A DNA stretch of 64,000 nt from Paenibacillus silvisoli (GCF_030866765.1 NZ_CP133017.1:5546501-5610500); one strand, 5' to 3'. Counted from the stretch's first letter, positions 1-9,765 are shown. Notes: generated by a model from the letters alone, not told the origin. Program-made: numbers and translations.

Positions 1-712
1 GGGCGCCGGGCGCCGAATCGCCGACCGGGTTGCCTTTATTGTCGTAATAATACATCGGCACGTCGCCGACAACGAGCAGATACGAGATCGGAATTTCCGT
101 TTCGACCAGCTCCGGCTGCGTATCGAACGGGATAATAATCGAAACCTCCGCCACGATGTGCATATAGACCTCGACGAGAATCATATTAATGCCGGCATCC
201 TTCTGCCTCGTATTCAGATCGACCTTTACGGCGCCGATCGGCTCGAACTTGACCGGAATGCGCGGGCCGAAGGAAGCGATAATCGCGCTGCCGAGCGCTT
301 GGCCGAGCGGAATCCGCTCCGGAATGTCGCCCATCTTGTTCAGCGTCGTCTGCACCGTACCGATCGTCTCCGACGTAATCCGCATATGCTCGGCATAGTT
401 GAGCATGAAGCCGGACACCTTGCCGCTGGCATTCGTCTTCCAATCAATCAGCTTATCCGCGTTGGACTGCCCCGCGACCTGCTCCGTGATCGCTTTATTG
501 ATCGCCTGCGTGGCCACCTGCTTGACGCGCACCTTGGCGACTGCCATGAGAGGCCCTTGCAGATTGCGCTCGACAAAGATGAAGGTCTGCGAGAAGAACA
601 GAATGAACAGAAACATGATCAGGAGCAGCAGCTTTCGCCGGCTCATTCTTTTGCCGGGCGTTCGGCGCCGCCTGCCGCTGCTTCGCCAGCCCCGTCGTCC
701 CCATTTGCGCAT
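1..712 (-). CDS. yunB: Sporulation protein YunB (3' end outside the window)
   Basis: About 237 codons of a minus-strand gene that runs off the left edge, so its C-terminus is missing. A short basic N-terminus is followed by one hydrophobic segment (roughly residues 25-40, starting LLLLIMFLFILFF) and then an extracytoplasmic domain with motifs typical of YunB, such as GPLMAVAKVRVKQ and TQAINKAI. YunB proteins are made in the mother cell and affect spore formation; their biochemical role is unknown. I chose the ATG at 712 because GGGAGG lies about 8 bases upstream; a second ATG at 646 has no comparable site. Assignment is from remembered family sequence, not a search. Confidence 0.8.
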   Translation of the reverse strand, partial: MRKWGRRGWRSSGRRRRTPGKRMSRRKLLLLIMFLFILFFSQTFIFVERNLQGPLMAVAKVRVKQVATQAINKAITEQVAGQSNADKLIDWKTNASGKVSGFMLNYAEHMRITSETIGTVQTTLNKMGDIPERIPLGQALGSAIIASFGPRIPVKFEPIGAVKVDLNTRQKDAGINMILVEVYMHIVAEVSIIIPFDTQPELVETEIPISYLLVVGDVPMYYYDNKGNPVGDSAPGA

Positions 713-813
713 GCGGGCGGCCTCCCTTCGTTGGAACAGTGTTACGCAATCGCTACTCTCCAAGCTAGCTTATGCGGCAACTGTCCAAAAAAGAAGACAA
801 CTACCCCGGCGCG

Positions 814-3174
814 CTACTCGCCCAGCTCCAGCAGCCCCATCTCCAGGCATGCCGCCGCTGACAGCTTGCGAACGCCAGTCGTGAAGCGGATCTCTATTAG
901 ATCTCTCCCCAAGGCGACCAGTTCACCGCCGCCGAAGACGCGATGCTTCAGCCGATCGCCCGGCTGCAGGCCAGCGTAGCTCTTCAGCGCATTCGGGTTC
1001 GGCGGAACGAACTGCTTCGCTCCATCCGTAATCGTGACCGTTCCCTCTGCTTTTCGCCGCTGAGAGGCAGCCATTGTGCCGCCGCTAGGGGAGCCAGACT
1101 TTCGTCGAGCGGCGTTTGCCTGCCCGCCGGGGCCTGGACCTGGGCCGCCCTCTTTGGCCGCGGCAACCGGTGCCTGTTCGCTGCCGGGCGGCTGCTGCAA
1201 ATAACGAACGGCCGTCACGAACTGGGACTCCTTGACCTCTTCCCCGTCGCGGTTTCCGTACGTGAGGAGCACCAGCTGCTCCTTGGCCCGCGTCATGCCG
1301 ACATAGAACAGCCGCACCGCCTCTTCCATCTCCGGCGAAACTTCGCCTTCGACCTTCTTCATATCGTCGTTGGACGGAATGATGCCATCGATTAGATCGA
1401 TCATATAGACGCGCTCGAACTCCAGCCCCTTCGCGCTGTGCAGCGTAGAGAACGTGACCGCGTTCGCGCGTTTGTTGCGCTTGGACGCCTTCATGACCGC
1501 CTCGAGATATTTGAGCCGGTTCGCGAAATCCTCCAGCGTTTCCAAACCGTCCGCGATATCTTCGAGCGTGTTCAATATGCCGATGAGATTTTCCTTGCGG
1601 AAGCCAAGCCGCTCGCACATCTTTTCCAGCGCTCGCTCGTAGCCGAGCTTGTACCGGATCGTTCGGATCGCCGATCGGGGAGCCGTCTCGCGCATCGTCG
1701 CGAACGTATCCTTGCAGTCGATGAGCTGCTTCGGCTGATAGTCCTGCAGGGGCACGTGGCTGATGAGATTGTCGAACACCGACTCGTTGTTTTTGATGCG
1801 GGCAAGCGCCGCCATTTGCGTTTTCGTAATGTAGCCGTTCATTTTCGTATGGATTTTCTCCAGCAGATCCGGCCGTTTGTCCGTGTACGCCATTCGCATG
1901 AAGTTCAGCACGTCCTCGAGAATCCAGTGGGAAAAGAACCGGTTGTCGCCGTCCTTCATATAGAACGGGATGCCGCGGCGGTCGAATTCGTTCATCAGCG
2001 AAATGGAGGAAGAGTTGTTGCGGTACAGCACCGCTGCCTCGCGAAGGTTCTCGATCAAGGCCACCTTGTCCGCGACGTATTTGGCCTGTACCTTGTAATC
2101 GGCCAAGCTCTTGATCTGAATCGGCCGGCTGCTCGGATTGCGCGTAAACATATTTTTATCGTAGCGGTTGCGGTTTCGCTTGATGAACCGGTTTGCGATG
2201 CTGACGATGTTCCGGGAGGAGCGGTAGTTCTGTTCCATTTTCAAAATCGCCGCGTCCGGGTACACCTTCTTGAAATCGAGCAAATATTGCGGTTCGGCCG
2301 CGCGCCACGTGTAAATGCTCTGATCGTCGTCGGCTACGACGCAGATGCAGCCGTGCCGTTTGACGAGCTTCTCGATGATGGCGTGCTGCACCAGAGACGT
2401 ATCCTGGCTCTCGTCCGTCAGCACGTAATCGAACCTGTTCAGGTATTTCCACAGCAGCTCGTTGCTCTGCTCCAGCGCCCGGTTGGCGATGACGAGCATA
2501 TCGTCGTAGTCGACCAGCAGCTTGTCGCCGAAGGAGCGCTTGAACGCTTCATATTCTTTGAGAATGAGAGGCGCATCCGGAACGTCGCATTTGACGCCGC
2601 TCCACTCCGCTTCGGGCACGAGCTTGTTCTTGATGAAGCTGATGTAGGTCGTCAGCTCCTCCATCTGCTCCTCCGTGATGTTGTCGCCTTTCACCTTCCG
2701 GTACATGTCGCGCAAAATCAGCTTCTTATGCAGAGGCAGGTTATTCTCAGCGACGGACTCCCCTTCGTTGTTATCCTCGGTCTCTTCCGTTTCTTCCACG
2801 GAGCCTTCGATGATTTGAAACGATTTGCGGTCGCGCCGCAGATGCTCGCGCATCACCTCGAACGCGAGGCTGTGGATCGTCGAGAAATCGACGCTTCCGG
2901 CCGGCTGCTCCGGGAAGAAACGGGCGAACCGTTCCTTCATATCCTGCGCGGAGGCTTTGCTGAACGTGACGGCCTTGATCCGCGACGGATGCACCCGCTT
3001 CACCTCGATCAAATAGCCAATCCGCATAATGATCGTCGTCGTTTTCCCCGACCCCGGCGAGGCCAGCAGCAGCAGCGCGCCTTCCGTGTGAAGCACCGCC
3101 TGCTTCTGCACCTCGTTCAGCACGACGCCGAGCTCTTCTTTTTTCCGTGCAAAAAAATCTATTGTAGCTGACAT
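814..3174 (-). CDS. UvrD/PcrA-family superfamily 1 DNA helicase
   Basis: A 786-residue ATP-dependent 3'-5' helicase of the UvrD/Rep/PcrA family. Visible motifs in order are the Q motif (LNEVQKQAV), Walker A (SPGSGKTT, near residue 40), motif II (TDESQD, near 250), motif III (ADDDQSIYTWRAA), motif V (TLHSAKGLEFE) and motif VI (FYVGMTRAKEQL). A Gly/Pro/Ala-rich linker leads to a short C-terminal domain (GDRLKHRVFGGGELVAL) resembling the Tudor-like domain by which PcrA and UvrD contact RNA polymerase. It is probably a second UvrD-like helicase rather than PcrA itself, because it is not next to ligA or pcrB and is more divergent. It stands alone, with a hairpin and a LexA-like site upstream. Confidence 0.88.
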   Translation of the reverse strand: MSATIDFFARKKEELGVVLNEVQKQAVLHTEGALLLLASPGSGKTTTIIMRIGYLIEVKRVHPSRIKAVTFSKASAQDMKERFARFFPEQPAGSVDFSTIHSLAFEVMREHLRRDRKSFQIIEGSVEETEETEDNNEGESVAENNLPLHKKLILRDMYRKVKGDNITEEQMEELTTYISFIKNKLVPEAEWSGVKCDVPDAPLILKEYEAFKRSFGDKLLVDYDDMLVIANRALEQSNELLWKYLNRFDYVLTDESQDTSLVQHAIIEKLVKRHGCICVVADDDQSIYTWRAAEPQYLLDFKKVYPDAAILKMEQNYRSSRNIVSIANRFIKRNRNRYDKNMFTRNPSSRPIQIKSLADYKVQAKYVADKVALIENLREAAVLYRNNSSSISLMNEFDRRGIPFYMKDGDNRFFSHWILEDVLNFMRMAYTDKRPDLLEKIHTKMNGYITKTQMAALARIKNNESVFDNLISHVPLQDYQPKQLIDCKDTFATMRETAPRSAIRTIRYKLGYERALEKMCERLGFRKENLIGILNTLEDIADGLETLEDFANRLKYLEAVMKASKRNKRANAVTFSTLHSAKGLEFERVYMIDLIDGIIPSNDDMKKVEGEVSPEMEEAVRLFYVGMTRAKEQLVLLTYGNRDGEEVKESQFVTAVRYLQQPPGSEQAPVAAAKEGGPGPGPGGQANAARRKSGSPSGGTMAASQRRKAEGTVTITDGAKQFVPPNPNALKSYAGLQPGDRLKHRVFGGGELVALGRDLIEIRFTTGVRKLSAAACLEMGLLELGE

Positions 3175-3216
3175 TTCCGCCCATTTCCTTCCGTTCGATC
3201 AAGGTAAAACTTAACA

Positions 3217-3260
3217 TTCAAAACGTTAAAATCCCTCTGGCTCGCTCTGAGCGGGAGGGA
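3217..3260 (-). terminator. Terminator-like hairpin in the helicase leader
   Basis: TCCCTC (3232-3237) pairs with GAGGGA (3255-3260), with further pairing inside. On the minus strand it is followed by TTTT and a T-rich stretch. It lies about 45 bases upstream of the helicase ATG and downstream of the possible promoter, so it could attenuate the helicase or be a backup terminator for the opp operon. Confidence 0.4.
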
Positions 3261-3266
3261 AATTCA

Positions 3267-3316
3267 AAACATATGTTCTATAAACAAGTATCGCTTGTTT
3301 ATGCCACTTGCCGCAA
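3267..3316 (-). promoter_or_regulatory. Possible helicase promoter with LexA-like box
   Basis: On the minus strand a TTGCGG (3311-3316) and GATACT (3287-3292) separated by 18 bases could be a sigma-A promoter. Just downstream lies GAACATATGTTT (3267-3278), one base from the Bacillus LexA half-site pattern GAAC-N4-GTTC. An exact inverted repeat, TAAACAAG/CTTGTTTA, surrounds the -10. SOS control of this helicase is an inference. Confidence 0.35.
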
Positions 3317-3362
3317 TAGTTAATTTTGGGTGCGGCGGGTACCGCAATCGACGACGCAAACG

Positions 3363-3401
3363 AAAAAAGCCCGAACAGGCACCACGAGCGCCTGTCCGGA
3401 C
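3363..3401 (-). terminator. Rho-independent terminator of the opp operon
   Basis: GTCCGGACAGGC (3390-3401) pairs with GCCTGTTCGGGC (3369-3380), with one wobble and a 9-base loop. On the minus strand it is followed by six T. It sits 9 bases after the oppF stop. Confidence 0.85.
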
Positions 3402-3409
3402 TCTATCAT

Positions 3410-4447
3410 CTAGCTTAGCGGATAATGGCAAGCAACCTGCCGCTCGTCCGCTGCCGCGCGGAGCAGCGGCTGTTCGGTCTTGCACCGTTCCTGCGCGTAG
3501 GGGCAGCGCGGGTGGAACCGGCAGCCCGATGGCGGATTAGCCGGGGATGGAACATCACCCTGCAAAATAATCCGCTCCTCCTTGCGCTCCGCCGTCGGCT
3601 TCGGAATCGCCGATAGCAGCACCGACGTATACGGATGCAGCGGCTTCGCGAACAGCTCCTCCGTCGGCCCGACCTCGACCATCTGGCCCAGGTACATCAC
3701 CCCGACGCGGTCGGAAATATGCCGAACGACGTTGAGGCCGTGCGCGATGAACAGGTAGGTGAGCCCCAGCTCCTTCTGCAGCTTCATCATCAGGTTGAGC
3801 ACCTGCGACTGCACGGAGACGTCGAGCGCCGACACCGCCTCATCGGCCACGATGAACTTCGGGTTCAGCGCGATTGCCCGTGCAATCCCGATCCGCTGCC
3901 GCTGGCCGCCGGAAAACTCATGCGGGTACCGATTTCGGCGGGATGCGTCCAAGCCGACCATCTCCATCAGCTCCACGACGCGGTCATCGATTTCTTGGGC
4001 CGTCATCCGGCGGTGAACCTTGAGCGGCTCACCGATCAGATCCCGCACAAGGAACCGCGGATTCAAGGAGCCGAACGGATCCTGGAATATAATTTGCATT
4101 TCCTCGCGAAGCCGGCGCAGCTCGCCGCTGCCCAGCCCCCCGATGTTCCGGCCGTCGAATTTGATTTCGCCGCCGGTCGCCTGCTTCAGATTGAGCAGCA
4201 CGCGCGCCAGCGTCGATTTCCCGCAGCCGGACTCGCCGACAAGTCCGAACGTCTCCCCGGCCCGGATGCCGAACGACACGTCGTCGACCGCCTTCACCTG
4301 TCCGACGACGCGGCTGAGCAGCCCGCTCTTGATCGGAAAATATTTTTTCACGTTGGTGGCTTCAATGAGATACTGGCTCTTGCTCGTCATTTCGCTCTTG
4401 CCGCCCGGAACCTGGGCACGGGCTTGGCTTTGGCTTCGGCTGCTCAT
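3410..4447 (-). CDS. oppF: Oligopeptide ABC transporter ATP-binding protein OppF
   Basis: A 345-residue ATPase of the OppF/DppF family, one of the two cytoplasmic motor subunits of a peptide importer. Walker A is GESGCGKST, the signature is [17 protein letters not shown], Walker B ends [11 protein letters not shown] and the switch His is in IAHGLNVV. The C-terminal [14 protein letters not shown] is the Opp/Dpp-type iron-sulfur-binding Cys motif. The ATG overlaps the oppD stop (ATGA) and has GGAGGTG about 9 bases upstream. The chain has an unusual Ser/Gln-rich N-terminal tail of about 20 residues before the ABC domain; another Met lies at its end. Confidence 0.93.
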   Translation of the reverse strand: MSSRSQSQARAQVPGGKSEMTSKSQYLIEATNVKKYFPIKSGLLSRVVGQVKAVDDVSFGIRAGETFGLVGESGCGKSTLARVLLNLKQATGGEIKFDGRNIGGLGSGELRRLREEMQIIFQDPFGSLNPRFLVRDLIGEPLKVHRRMTAQEIDDRVVELMEMVGLDASRRNRYPHEFSGGQRQRIGIARAIALNPKFIVADEAVSALDVSVQSQVLNLMMKLQKELGLTYLFIAHGLNVVRHISDRVGVMYLGQMVEVGPTEELFAKPLHPYTSVLLSAIPKPTAERKEERIILQGDVPSPANPPSGCRFHPRCPYAQERCKTEQPLLRAAADERQVACHYPLS

Positions 4448-5550
4448 GGCTGCGCCACCTCCGGCTTGCTTTTAATGGTCACTTTCGCCGCCGCGCCTGC
4501 CGCACCTGCCGTCACCGACGACGCACCTGCCGTCGCCTCATGGCCCTTCGCCAGCCCCGGCCGCGGATCGACGCCGTCCATCTCATCCAACCAGCATGCC
4601 GCCTTGTGCCCGGATGCAGACGTTTGCATCGTCGGCTCCTGATACCTGCACACGTCCATCGCGAACGGACAGCGCGGATGGAACCGGCAGCCCGCAGGCA
4701 GCTGGCTGATCGGCGGGATCGAGCCCTTGATCGTATACAGCTCGCCGCCGCGTTCTCCCTCCAGCCCCGGAATCGACTTCAGCAAGCCGATCGTATACGG
4801 GTGGCGGGGCTGCTCGAAAATTTCCCGCACCGTGCCTTCCTCCACCACCGTGCCCGCATACATAACCGCGATGCGATCCGCCACTTCAGCCGCGACGCCC
4901 ATGTCGTGGGTGATGAGCAGCATCGACATCCGAAACTCTTTTTTCAATTGAAGCAGCAGCTCCAGAATTTGCGCCTGCACCGTCACGTCAAGCGCGGTCG
5001 TCGGCTCGTCGGCGATCAGCAGCTCCGGATTGCACGCCAGCGCCATGGCGATGACGACGCGCTGGCACATTCCGCCGGACATTTCGTACGGATATTGCTT
5101 CGCCCGAATTTCCGGCGCCGGAATGCCGACGCGTCGCAGCATGTCGATGCTTTGCTGCCACGCCTCCTGCTTCTTCAGCCCTTTATGAATGCGGAGCGCC
5201 TCCGAAATTTGGTCGCCGACCGTAAAGACCGGATTGAGCGCCGACATCGGATCCTGAAATATCATCGTAATGAGATTGCCGCGTATCTTCAGCATCTCGC
5301 TTTGCTTCTTCTTGACCAGATCCTGCCCGTTAAACAGCACCTCGCCGCCTGCGATAACGCCGCCCGCATAATCGATCAGCCGCATGACGGACATGGCGGT
5401 CACGCTCTTGCCGCTGCCGGATTCGCCGACGACGCAGAGCGTCTGGCCCTTTTCCAAATCGATCGACACGCGGTCCGTCGCTTTGGCCAGCCCTTTCTCC
5501 GACAGGAAGCCTGCCGTCAGATTCCGGATTTCGAGAATTTTTTCCGCCAT
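4444..5550 (-). CDS. oppD: Oligopeptide ABC transporter ATP-binding protein OppD
   Basis: A 368-residue ATPase, partner of OppF. Walker A is GESGSGKSV, the signature is [17 protein letters not shown], Walker B is [11 protein letters not shown], and the C-terminal Cys motif is [14 protein letters not shown]. The start at 5550 lies inside the end of oppC (34-base overlap) and is preceded by AGGAGG at a normal distance. The last 40 or so residues are a low-complexity Ala/Gly/Thr tail not seen in typical OppD proteins (about 330-360 residues). The overlaps through the cluster indicate translational coupling. Confidence 0.93.
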   Translation of the reverse strand: MAEKILEIRNLTAGFLSEKGLAKATDRVSIDLEKGQTLCVVGESGSGKSVTAMSVMRLIDYAGGVIAGGEVLFNGQDLVKKKQSEMLKIRGNLITMIFQDPMSALNPVFTVGDQISEALRIHKGLKKQEAWQQSIDMLRRVGIPAPEIRAKQYPYEMSGGMCQRVVIAMALACNPELLIADEPTTALDVTVQAQILELLLQLKKEFRMSMLLITHDMGVAAEVADRIAVMYAGTVVEEGTVREIFEQPRHPYTIGLLKSIPGLEGERGGELYTIKGSIPPISQLPAGCRFHPRCPFAMDVCRYQEPTMQTSASGHKAACWLDEMDGVDPRPGLAKGHEATAGASSVTAGAAGAAAKVTIKSKPEVAQP

Positions 5551-6479
5551 GCCGCCAGCCTCCTTTGCGGAATCGTCGTCTTCCTAGGATCAAGCCCGTC
5601 GCGGATGCCGTCCCCGATAAAGTTAACCGCCAGCACGACGATCAGGATGCACAGACCCGGATAAACCGCCTGCATCGGGTCGGTCAGCATAAACTCCTGC
5701 GCGTTGCTGAGCATCAGCCCCCAGCTCGTATCCGGCGTTTGAACGCCGAGTCCGAGGTAGGACAGCGCCGATTCGCTCAGAATCGCGCCGCCGACCATCA
5801 GCGTTGCCGTAACGATGATCGGTGCCGAAGCGTTGCGAAGCAGATGGCGGAAAATAATGCCGAGATCGGACACGCCCGTCGCCTTCGCCGCCTCCACGTA
5901 CTGCATCTCGCGAAGCTGCAGGTAGGTGCCGCGCACGAGACGCGCCACGCCCATCCAGCTCGTACAGGCGAGCACGAGTATCATATACGACATTTTCGAG
6001 CCGAAGATCGCCAAGATCAAAATGTTCAGGAACAACGTCGGAATCGAGTTCATCACGTCGACGAAACGCATGGAGATCGTATCGACCCAGCCGCCGAAAT
6101 AGCCTGCGAAAGCGCCAACCAGCGTGCCGATGAATACGGAAACGAAAGCAACCGCGAAGCCGACCGTCAGCGAGATGCGGCTGCTGTACAGTAATCTGGA
6201 CAAGATGTCGCGGCCAAGCTCATCCGTTCCGAGCGGATGGCCCTTCGACCCTGCCGGCAAGTTCGGGAACATCATATCGATGCGCGTCGGATCGTAAGGC
6301 GAGAGCCATTTGGCGCAGATCGCCGCGATTACGAAAATCGCCAGAATGATAAGCCCCGCGACCGCGAACGGATTGATGCGGAATTTTTTCCAAGCCGTCT
6401 TCCAAGGTCCGTCGGGACGCTTCTCCATGCTCGGCTTCGGCGATGTACCGGTGGCATTCTCAAGCGCGATGTTGCTCAT
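5517..6479 (-). CDS. oppC: Oligopeptide ABC transporter permease OppC
   Basis: A 320-residue inner-membrane permease. It has an N-terminal cytoplasmic segment, a first membrane helix (AVAGLIILAIFVIAAI), the OppC_N-type region with GTDELGRDILSRLLY, and the transporter loop EAAKATGVSDLGIIFRHLLRNA that docks on the ATPases. The start overlaps the oppB stop (ATGA at 6476-6479). With OppB it forms the translocation pore. The length is normal for the family. Confidence 0.93.
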   Translation of the reverse strand: MSNIALENATGTSPKPSMEKRPDGPWKTAWKKFRINPFAVAGLIILAIFVIAAICAKWLSPYDPTRIDMMFPNLPAGSKGHPLGTDELGRDILSRLLYSSRISLTVGFAVAFVSVFIGTLVGAFAGYFGGWVDTISMRFVDVMNSIPTLFLNILILAIFGSKMSYMILVLACTSWMGVARLVRGTYLQLREMQYVEAAKATGVSDLGIIFRHLLRNASAPIIVTATLMVGGAILSESALSYLGLGVQTPDTSWGLMLSNAQEFMLTDPMQAVYPGLCILIVVLAVNFIGDGIRDGLDPRKTTIPQRRLAAWRKKFSKSGI

Positions 6480-7447
6480 GTGGCCGAGCCTCCTTTGGAG
6501 CCAAGCTGCACCCGAGGATCGACGATCGCATACAGGATGTCAGCCAGCAGATTGCCGAGGACGACGATAACCGAAACGACCAACGTGATCGACATGAGCA
6601 CCGAATACTCGCGGGCAACCGCCATGTCGACGAACAGGCGTCCCATTCCCGGCCAGTTGAATACGCGCTCCGTCAGAGCCGCGCCCGAAACGAGAATCGG
6701 CAGATCCAGCCCAAGAATCGTAATGATCGGAATAAGAGCGTTACGCAGCGCATGGCGGAAAATAACCCGCCGTTCCTTCAGCCCTTTGGCGCGCGCCGTG
6801 CGGATGTAATCCTGGTTCAGCACCTCGAGCATGCTGGCTCTGGCATACTTCGAATATGCGGCCAGAAAGCCGATGGTCAGCACGGACACCGGGAGGATGA
6901 GATGCATGAACAAATCGCCGAGATTGCCTTCCTTGCCCATCGTGTACATGTCCGACAAGGGCAGCCAGTCCAGCTTAAGCGAGAAATACTCCTGCAATAT
7001 AATGCCAAACCAGAACGTCGGCATCGCGAACCCGATATAGGACACGAACGACGCCGTCTGATCGGATAATCCGTATTCGCGCGTACTGTTGTAAATCCCC
7101 CACGGCACCGCGATCAGCAGCGAGAACAGCCATGCCGCTCCCATCAATACCATGGTGTTCTTCACGGTTGGCCATAGAATATCGCCGACCGGGATATGGT
7201 TTTTGAACGTATGGCCAAGGTCGCCTTGCATCAAGTTGCCCAGCCATATCGCGTACTGCACGGGTACGGGGCGGTCGAGCCCCAGGTTATGCGCTTGGAT
7301 TTTGGCCGCCTCCGGCGAGAGGCCGGGCGCCAGAAATATTTGCGTAGGTCCGCCTGGCGCGGCATGAATCATCAGAAAGGTCAGAATCGAGATCAAGAAA
7401 AGTACAAGGACGGATTGCAGTATTCGTCGGATCAAATATTCGGTCAT
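6476..7447 (-). CDS. oppB: Oligopeptide ABC transporter permease OppB
   Basis: A 323-residue permease with the family start MTEYLIRRILQSVLVLFLIS and the coupling loop RTARAKGLKERRVIFRHALRNA. The reading frame is open to 7513, but I place the start at 7447 because this gives the standard OppB N-terminus and AAAGGGGG lies just upstream. It is separated from oppA by about 95 bases that hold a hairpin, and is coupled to oppC by a 4-base overlap. Confidence 0.9.
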   Translation of the reverse strand: MTEYLIRRILQSVLVLFLISILTFLMIHAAPGGPTQIFLAPGLSPEAAKIQAHNLGLDRPVPVQYAIWLGNLMQGDLGHTFKNHIPVGDILWPTVKNTMVLMGAAWLFSLLIAVPWGIYNSTREYGLSDQTASFVSYIGFAMPTFWFGIILQEYFSLKLDWLPLSDMYTMGKEGNLGDLFMHLILPVSVLTIGFLAAYSKYARASMLEVLNQDYIRTARAKGLKERRVIFRHALRNALIPIITILGLDLPILVSGAALTERVFNWPGMGRLFVDMAVAREYSVLMSITLVVSVIVVLGNLLADILYAIVDPRVQLGSKGGSAT

Positions 7448-7475
7448 CTTCCTACGCCCCCCTTTTACTGAACAC

Positions 7476-7503
7476 AAGAGAAGGGCCAGCCGGCCCTTCT
7501 CTT
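7476..7503 (-). terminator. Intra-operon hairpin between oppA and oppB
   Basis: A perfect 12-bp stem (AAGAGAAGGGCC with GGCCCTTCTCTT) around a 4-base loop, 39 bases after the oppA stop. The T-run after it is interrupted, so partial termination or 3'-end protection of the oppA message is more likely than a complete stop. This would yield more binding protein than permease. Confidence 0.7.
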
Positions 7504-7541
7504 GATCATTCAAAGTATGATGTCAAACAGTTGCCACTCCG

Positions 7542-9317
7542 TTACTCCGTTACCCACCAGTTGATCGCATGGTACAAATAACCGTATCCGAGGGACGATT
7601 CAGGCGCGTCTTCCTCTGCCCATTTCACCTTGGAGGCATCTACGACTTGCGGCAAGCCATATTGATAGAGGAATACGTAAGGCAGGTCAATCGAAATTTC
7701 TTTACCGATTTCTTGGTATACTTTCGCGCGCTCTGCTTGGTCGATCGTCAGCTGACCTTTCGTCCACAGCGCGTCGATCGCTTCGTTCTTATACCAGCCG
7801 CCGTTTTGACCTGTAGGCGGGTAGTATTTGGAGGAGAAGATGCTTTCCGCGTCCGGATCCGGGTTGTTCAGAGACCAGGAAAGCAGAATGGCAGGGAATT
7901 TGCCCGGCGTAATGTTTTGGTCGATCCACGTTGCGAAGTCGATGCCTTTCGGCGTTACTTCGATGCCGACGTCTTTCAGGTTTTGCTGGATAACGGCTGC
8001 TACCTGCTCGCGGCGGCTGTTACCTGCGTTGTATTGAAGCTCGAAGGAGAAGCGGTGTCCGTCTTTCACGAGGATGCCGTCTTTGCCGGCTACCCAGCCG
8101 TCTTCGGCCAGCAGCGCTTTTGCTTTTTCCGCATCGTACGGGTAGTTGACGGCTTGATCGCCCGGATCTGCCCAAGAGCCCGGCATGAACGGCGAGTTCA
8201 TCAGCTTGCCTGTGCCTTTCAGCACATTATCAACCATGCCTTGGCGGTTCAGCGCGGTAGCGATTGCTTGACGCGTTTTTTGGCCTTTGAACGGCGAATA
8301 TTTATCCGGGAAGTTCTCGTCCTTGAAGTTAAACTGTACATATTCGTATTGCGGGCCCGGCTCAAGAATGACTTGCAGCTTGTCGTTGGCTTTCACGCCT
8401 TCGATTTGCGTAACCGGAATCGCTTCGGACATTTGGATGTCGCCTTTGATCAGCGCTTGAACTTCCGTATTTTGATCGGCGTAAATTTTGTAGATGACTT
8501 TATCGATATGCGGCTTTTTCTCGCCCCAGTAGTTCGGGTTCTTCTCGAGCGTGATGTACTGGCCTTGCTTCCACTCGGCGAATTTCCAAGGGCCGCTTGT
8601 AACGGTTTTGGTTGGATCTACGCCGTAAGCGTTCGTTTTCAAATCTTTGACAGGTACGTCTTTCAGGATGTGGGAAGGAACCAAGGAGCTGTAGAGGGAG
8701 TATTGGAAAGGTGCGTATACTTGCTTAAGCTTGAATTCAATCGTCGTTTCGTCGATCTTGTTGATCGCTTCGACTTTATCGACGGTGCTGATGCCCGGTG
8801 CGCCCGCATCCGGATTTCGGATCGTATTGTATGTAAAGACAACGTCGTCGGCCGTAAGCGGCTGGCCGTCGTTCCATTTTGCCGTGCTCTTGATTTTCAC
8901 CGTGTAGGTTTTGCCGTCTGCGCTGACTTGCGGCAGCTCGGCTGCGATCGACCATGGCTCGACGGCCAGGTTGCCTTGGCGGTCCAGATCATAAAGTCTC
9001 GCATTGATCAAGTTTTCGATATCCCCGGAAGAGGTGTCGTTGATGTAGATCGGATTGACGGAGACGATATCGGAAAATGTTCCGACCGTAAGCGTTCCGC
9101 CGTCTACCGGCGTGTTTGGATCAGGAGTGGTTGCAGCGTCGTTCGTGGATTCGTTCGTTGTGTTCGTGTTCGTCGTTTCATTCGTCGTTGCCGTGTTGGC
9201 CGGCTTGTTGTTCGTCGTTTCGGCGTTGTTGCCGTTGTTGCCGCTGCAGCCGGCAATCATGACCCCGACAAGCGCGATGACTGACATGGTGGAAAACCAT
9301 TTCGGAACTTTCCTCAT
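7542..9317 (-). CDS. oppA: Oligopeptide-binding lipoprotein OppA
   Basis: A 591-residue extracellular solute-binding protein of the SBP_bac_5 family. The N-terminus is a lipoprotein signal with lipobox IAGC (cleavage before Cys24), followed by an Asn/Thr-rich linker of about 45 residues that would span the cell wall. Family hallmarks include WNDGQPLTADDVVFTYN near residue 145 and repeated YWGEKKPHIDKV-type segments. GGGGAGG lies upstream of the ATG. It is the first gene of the opp operon and has its own strong promoter. Substrates are probably oligopeptides, but SBP_5 proteins also bind nickel, sugars or opines, so specificity is not certain. Confidence 0.92.
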   Translation of the reverse strand: MRKVPKWFSTMSVIALVGVMIAGCSGNNGNNAETTNNKPANTATTNETTNTNTTNESTNDAATTPDPNTPVDGGTLTVGTFSDIVSVNPIYINDTSSGDIENLINARLYDLDRQGNLAVEPWSIAAELPQVSADGKTYTVKIKSTAKWNDGQPLTADDVVFTYNTIRNPDAGAPGISTVDKVEAINKIDETTIEFKLKQVYAPFQYSLYSSLVPSHILKDVPVKDLKTNAYGVDPTKTVTSGPWKFAEWKQGQYITLEKNPNYWGEKKPHIDKVIYKIYADQNTEVQALIKGDIQMSEAIPVTQIEGVKANDKLQVILEPGPQYEYVQFNFKDENFPDKYSPFKGQKTRQAIATALNRQGMVDNVLKGTGKLMNSPFMPGSWADPGDQAVNYPYDAEKAKALLAEDGWVAGKDGILVKDGHRFSFELQYNAGNSRREQVAAVIQQNLKDVGIEVTPKGIDFATWIDQNITPGKFPAILLSWSLNNPDPDAESIFSSKYYPPTGQNGGWYKNEAIDALWTKGQLTIDQAERAKVYQEIGKEISIDLPYVFLYQYGLPQVVDASKVKWAEEDAPESSLGYGYLYHAINWWVTE

Positions 9318-9371
9318 TGCTCATTCCTCCCCATGATCTTCGACTAAAGTTTAAATAAATCACTTTGTTGA

Positions 9372-9400
9372 AATATACCAAACTATTTGATTATTCTCAA
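9372..9400 (-). promoter_or_regulatory. Predicted sigma-A promoter of the opp operon
   Basis: On the minus strand TTGAGA (9395-9400), a 17-base spacer and TATATT (9372-9377). The oppA ATG is 55 bases downstream of the -10. Confidence 0.65.
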
Positions 9401-9594
9401 AACATTTTTTACGGAATTGCCCGCCTTTTCAGAAAAATTTAGAATTCCTTTATTATTGCTGACTTCGCTCGACACCCTTCGCTAAGACTTGACCCCTTTC
9501 GATGGTGAAATGGCGCAGCCCCGAGTTGCTTGCCCGGCGACTCCAACGTTATTGTAAACGATTTCTTTATTTGCGTATATTGGGGGAATTCCGG

Positions 9595-9729
9595 ATGAAA
9601 AATGTCCGAACGGAGACGTTCTTAAAGCCTATTTACACCGTAGGCATCACTTTTCGATCTCGTTACGCTCCCTCGGAGTTGGGGGAAATTGGAACTTGGG
9701 AGGAGAACGTTTATTCGGTTAACATCTGA
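9595..9729 (+). CDS. Possible 44-residue small protein, unknown
   Basis: The stretch between oppA and the EamA gene (9401-9765) holds no gene I recognise. The only candidate is this ORF, with ATG at 9595 preceded by GGGGGAA at about 6 bases and by a TTGTAA/TATATT pair. The predicted peptide (MKNVRTETFLKPIYTVG...) is not hydrophobic and resembles nothing I know. It could equally be chance. Confidence 0.2.
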   Translation: MKNVRTETFLKPIYTVGITFRSRYAPSELGEIGTWEENVYSVNI

Positions 9730-9765
9730 ATAAATATCCAATTAGTGGAATTAAATTTCATTGCA

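Noticed and set aside
1438..3171. A 577-residue plus-strand frame opposite the helicase
   Set aside because: Antisense shadow; low-complexity Arg/Val-rich peptide without motifs or ribosome binding site.
7569..9284. A 571-residue plus-strand frame opposite oppA
   Set aside because: Antisense of a strongly supported lipoprotein gene; no motifs.
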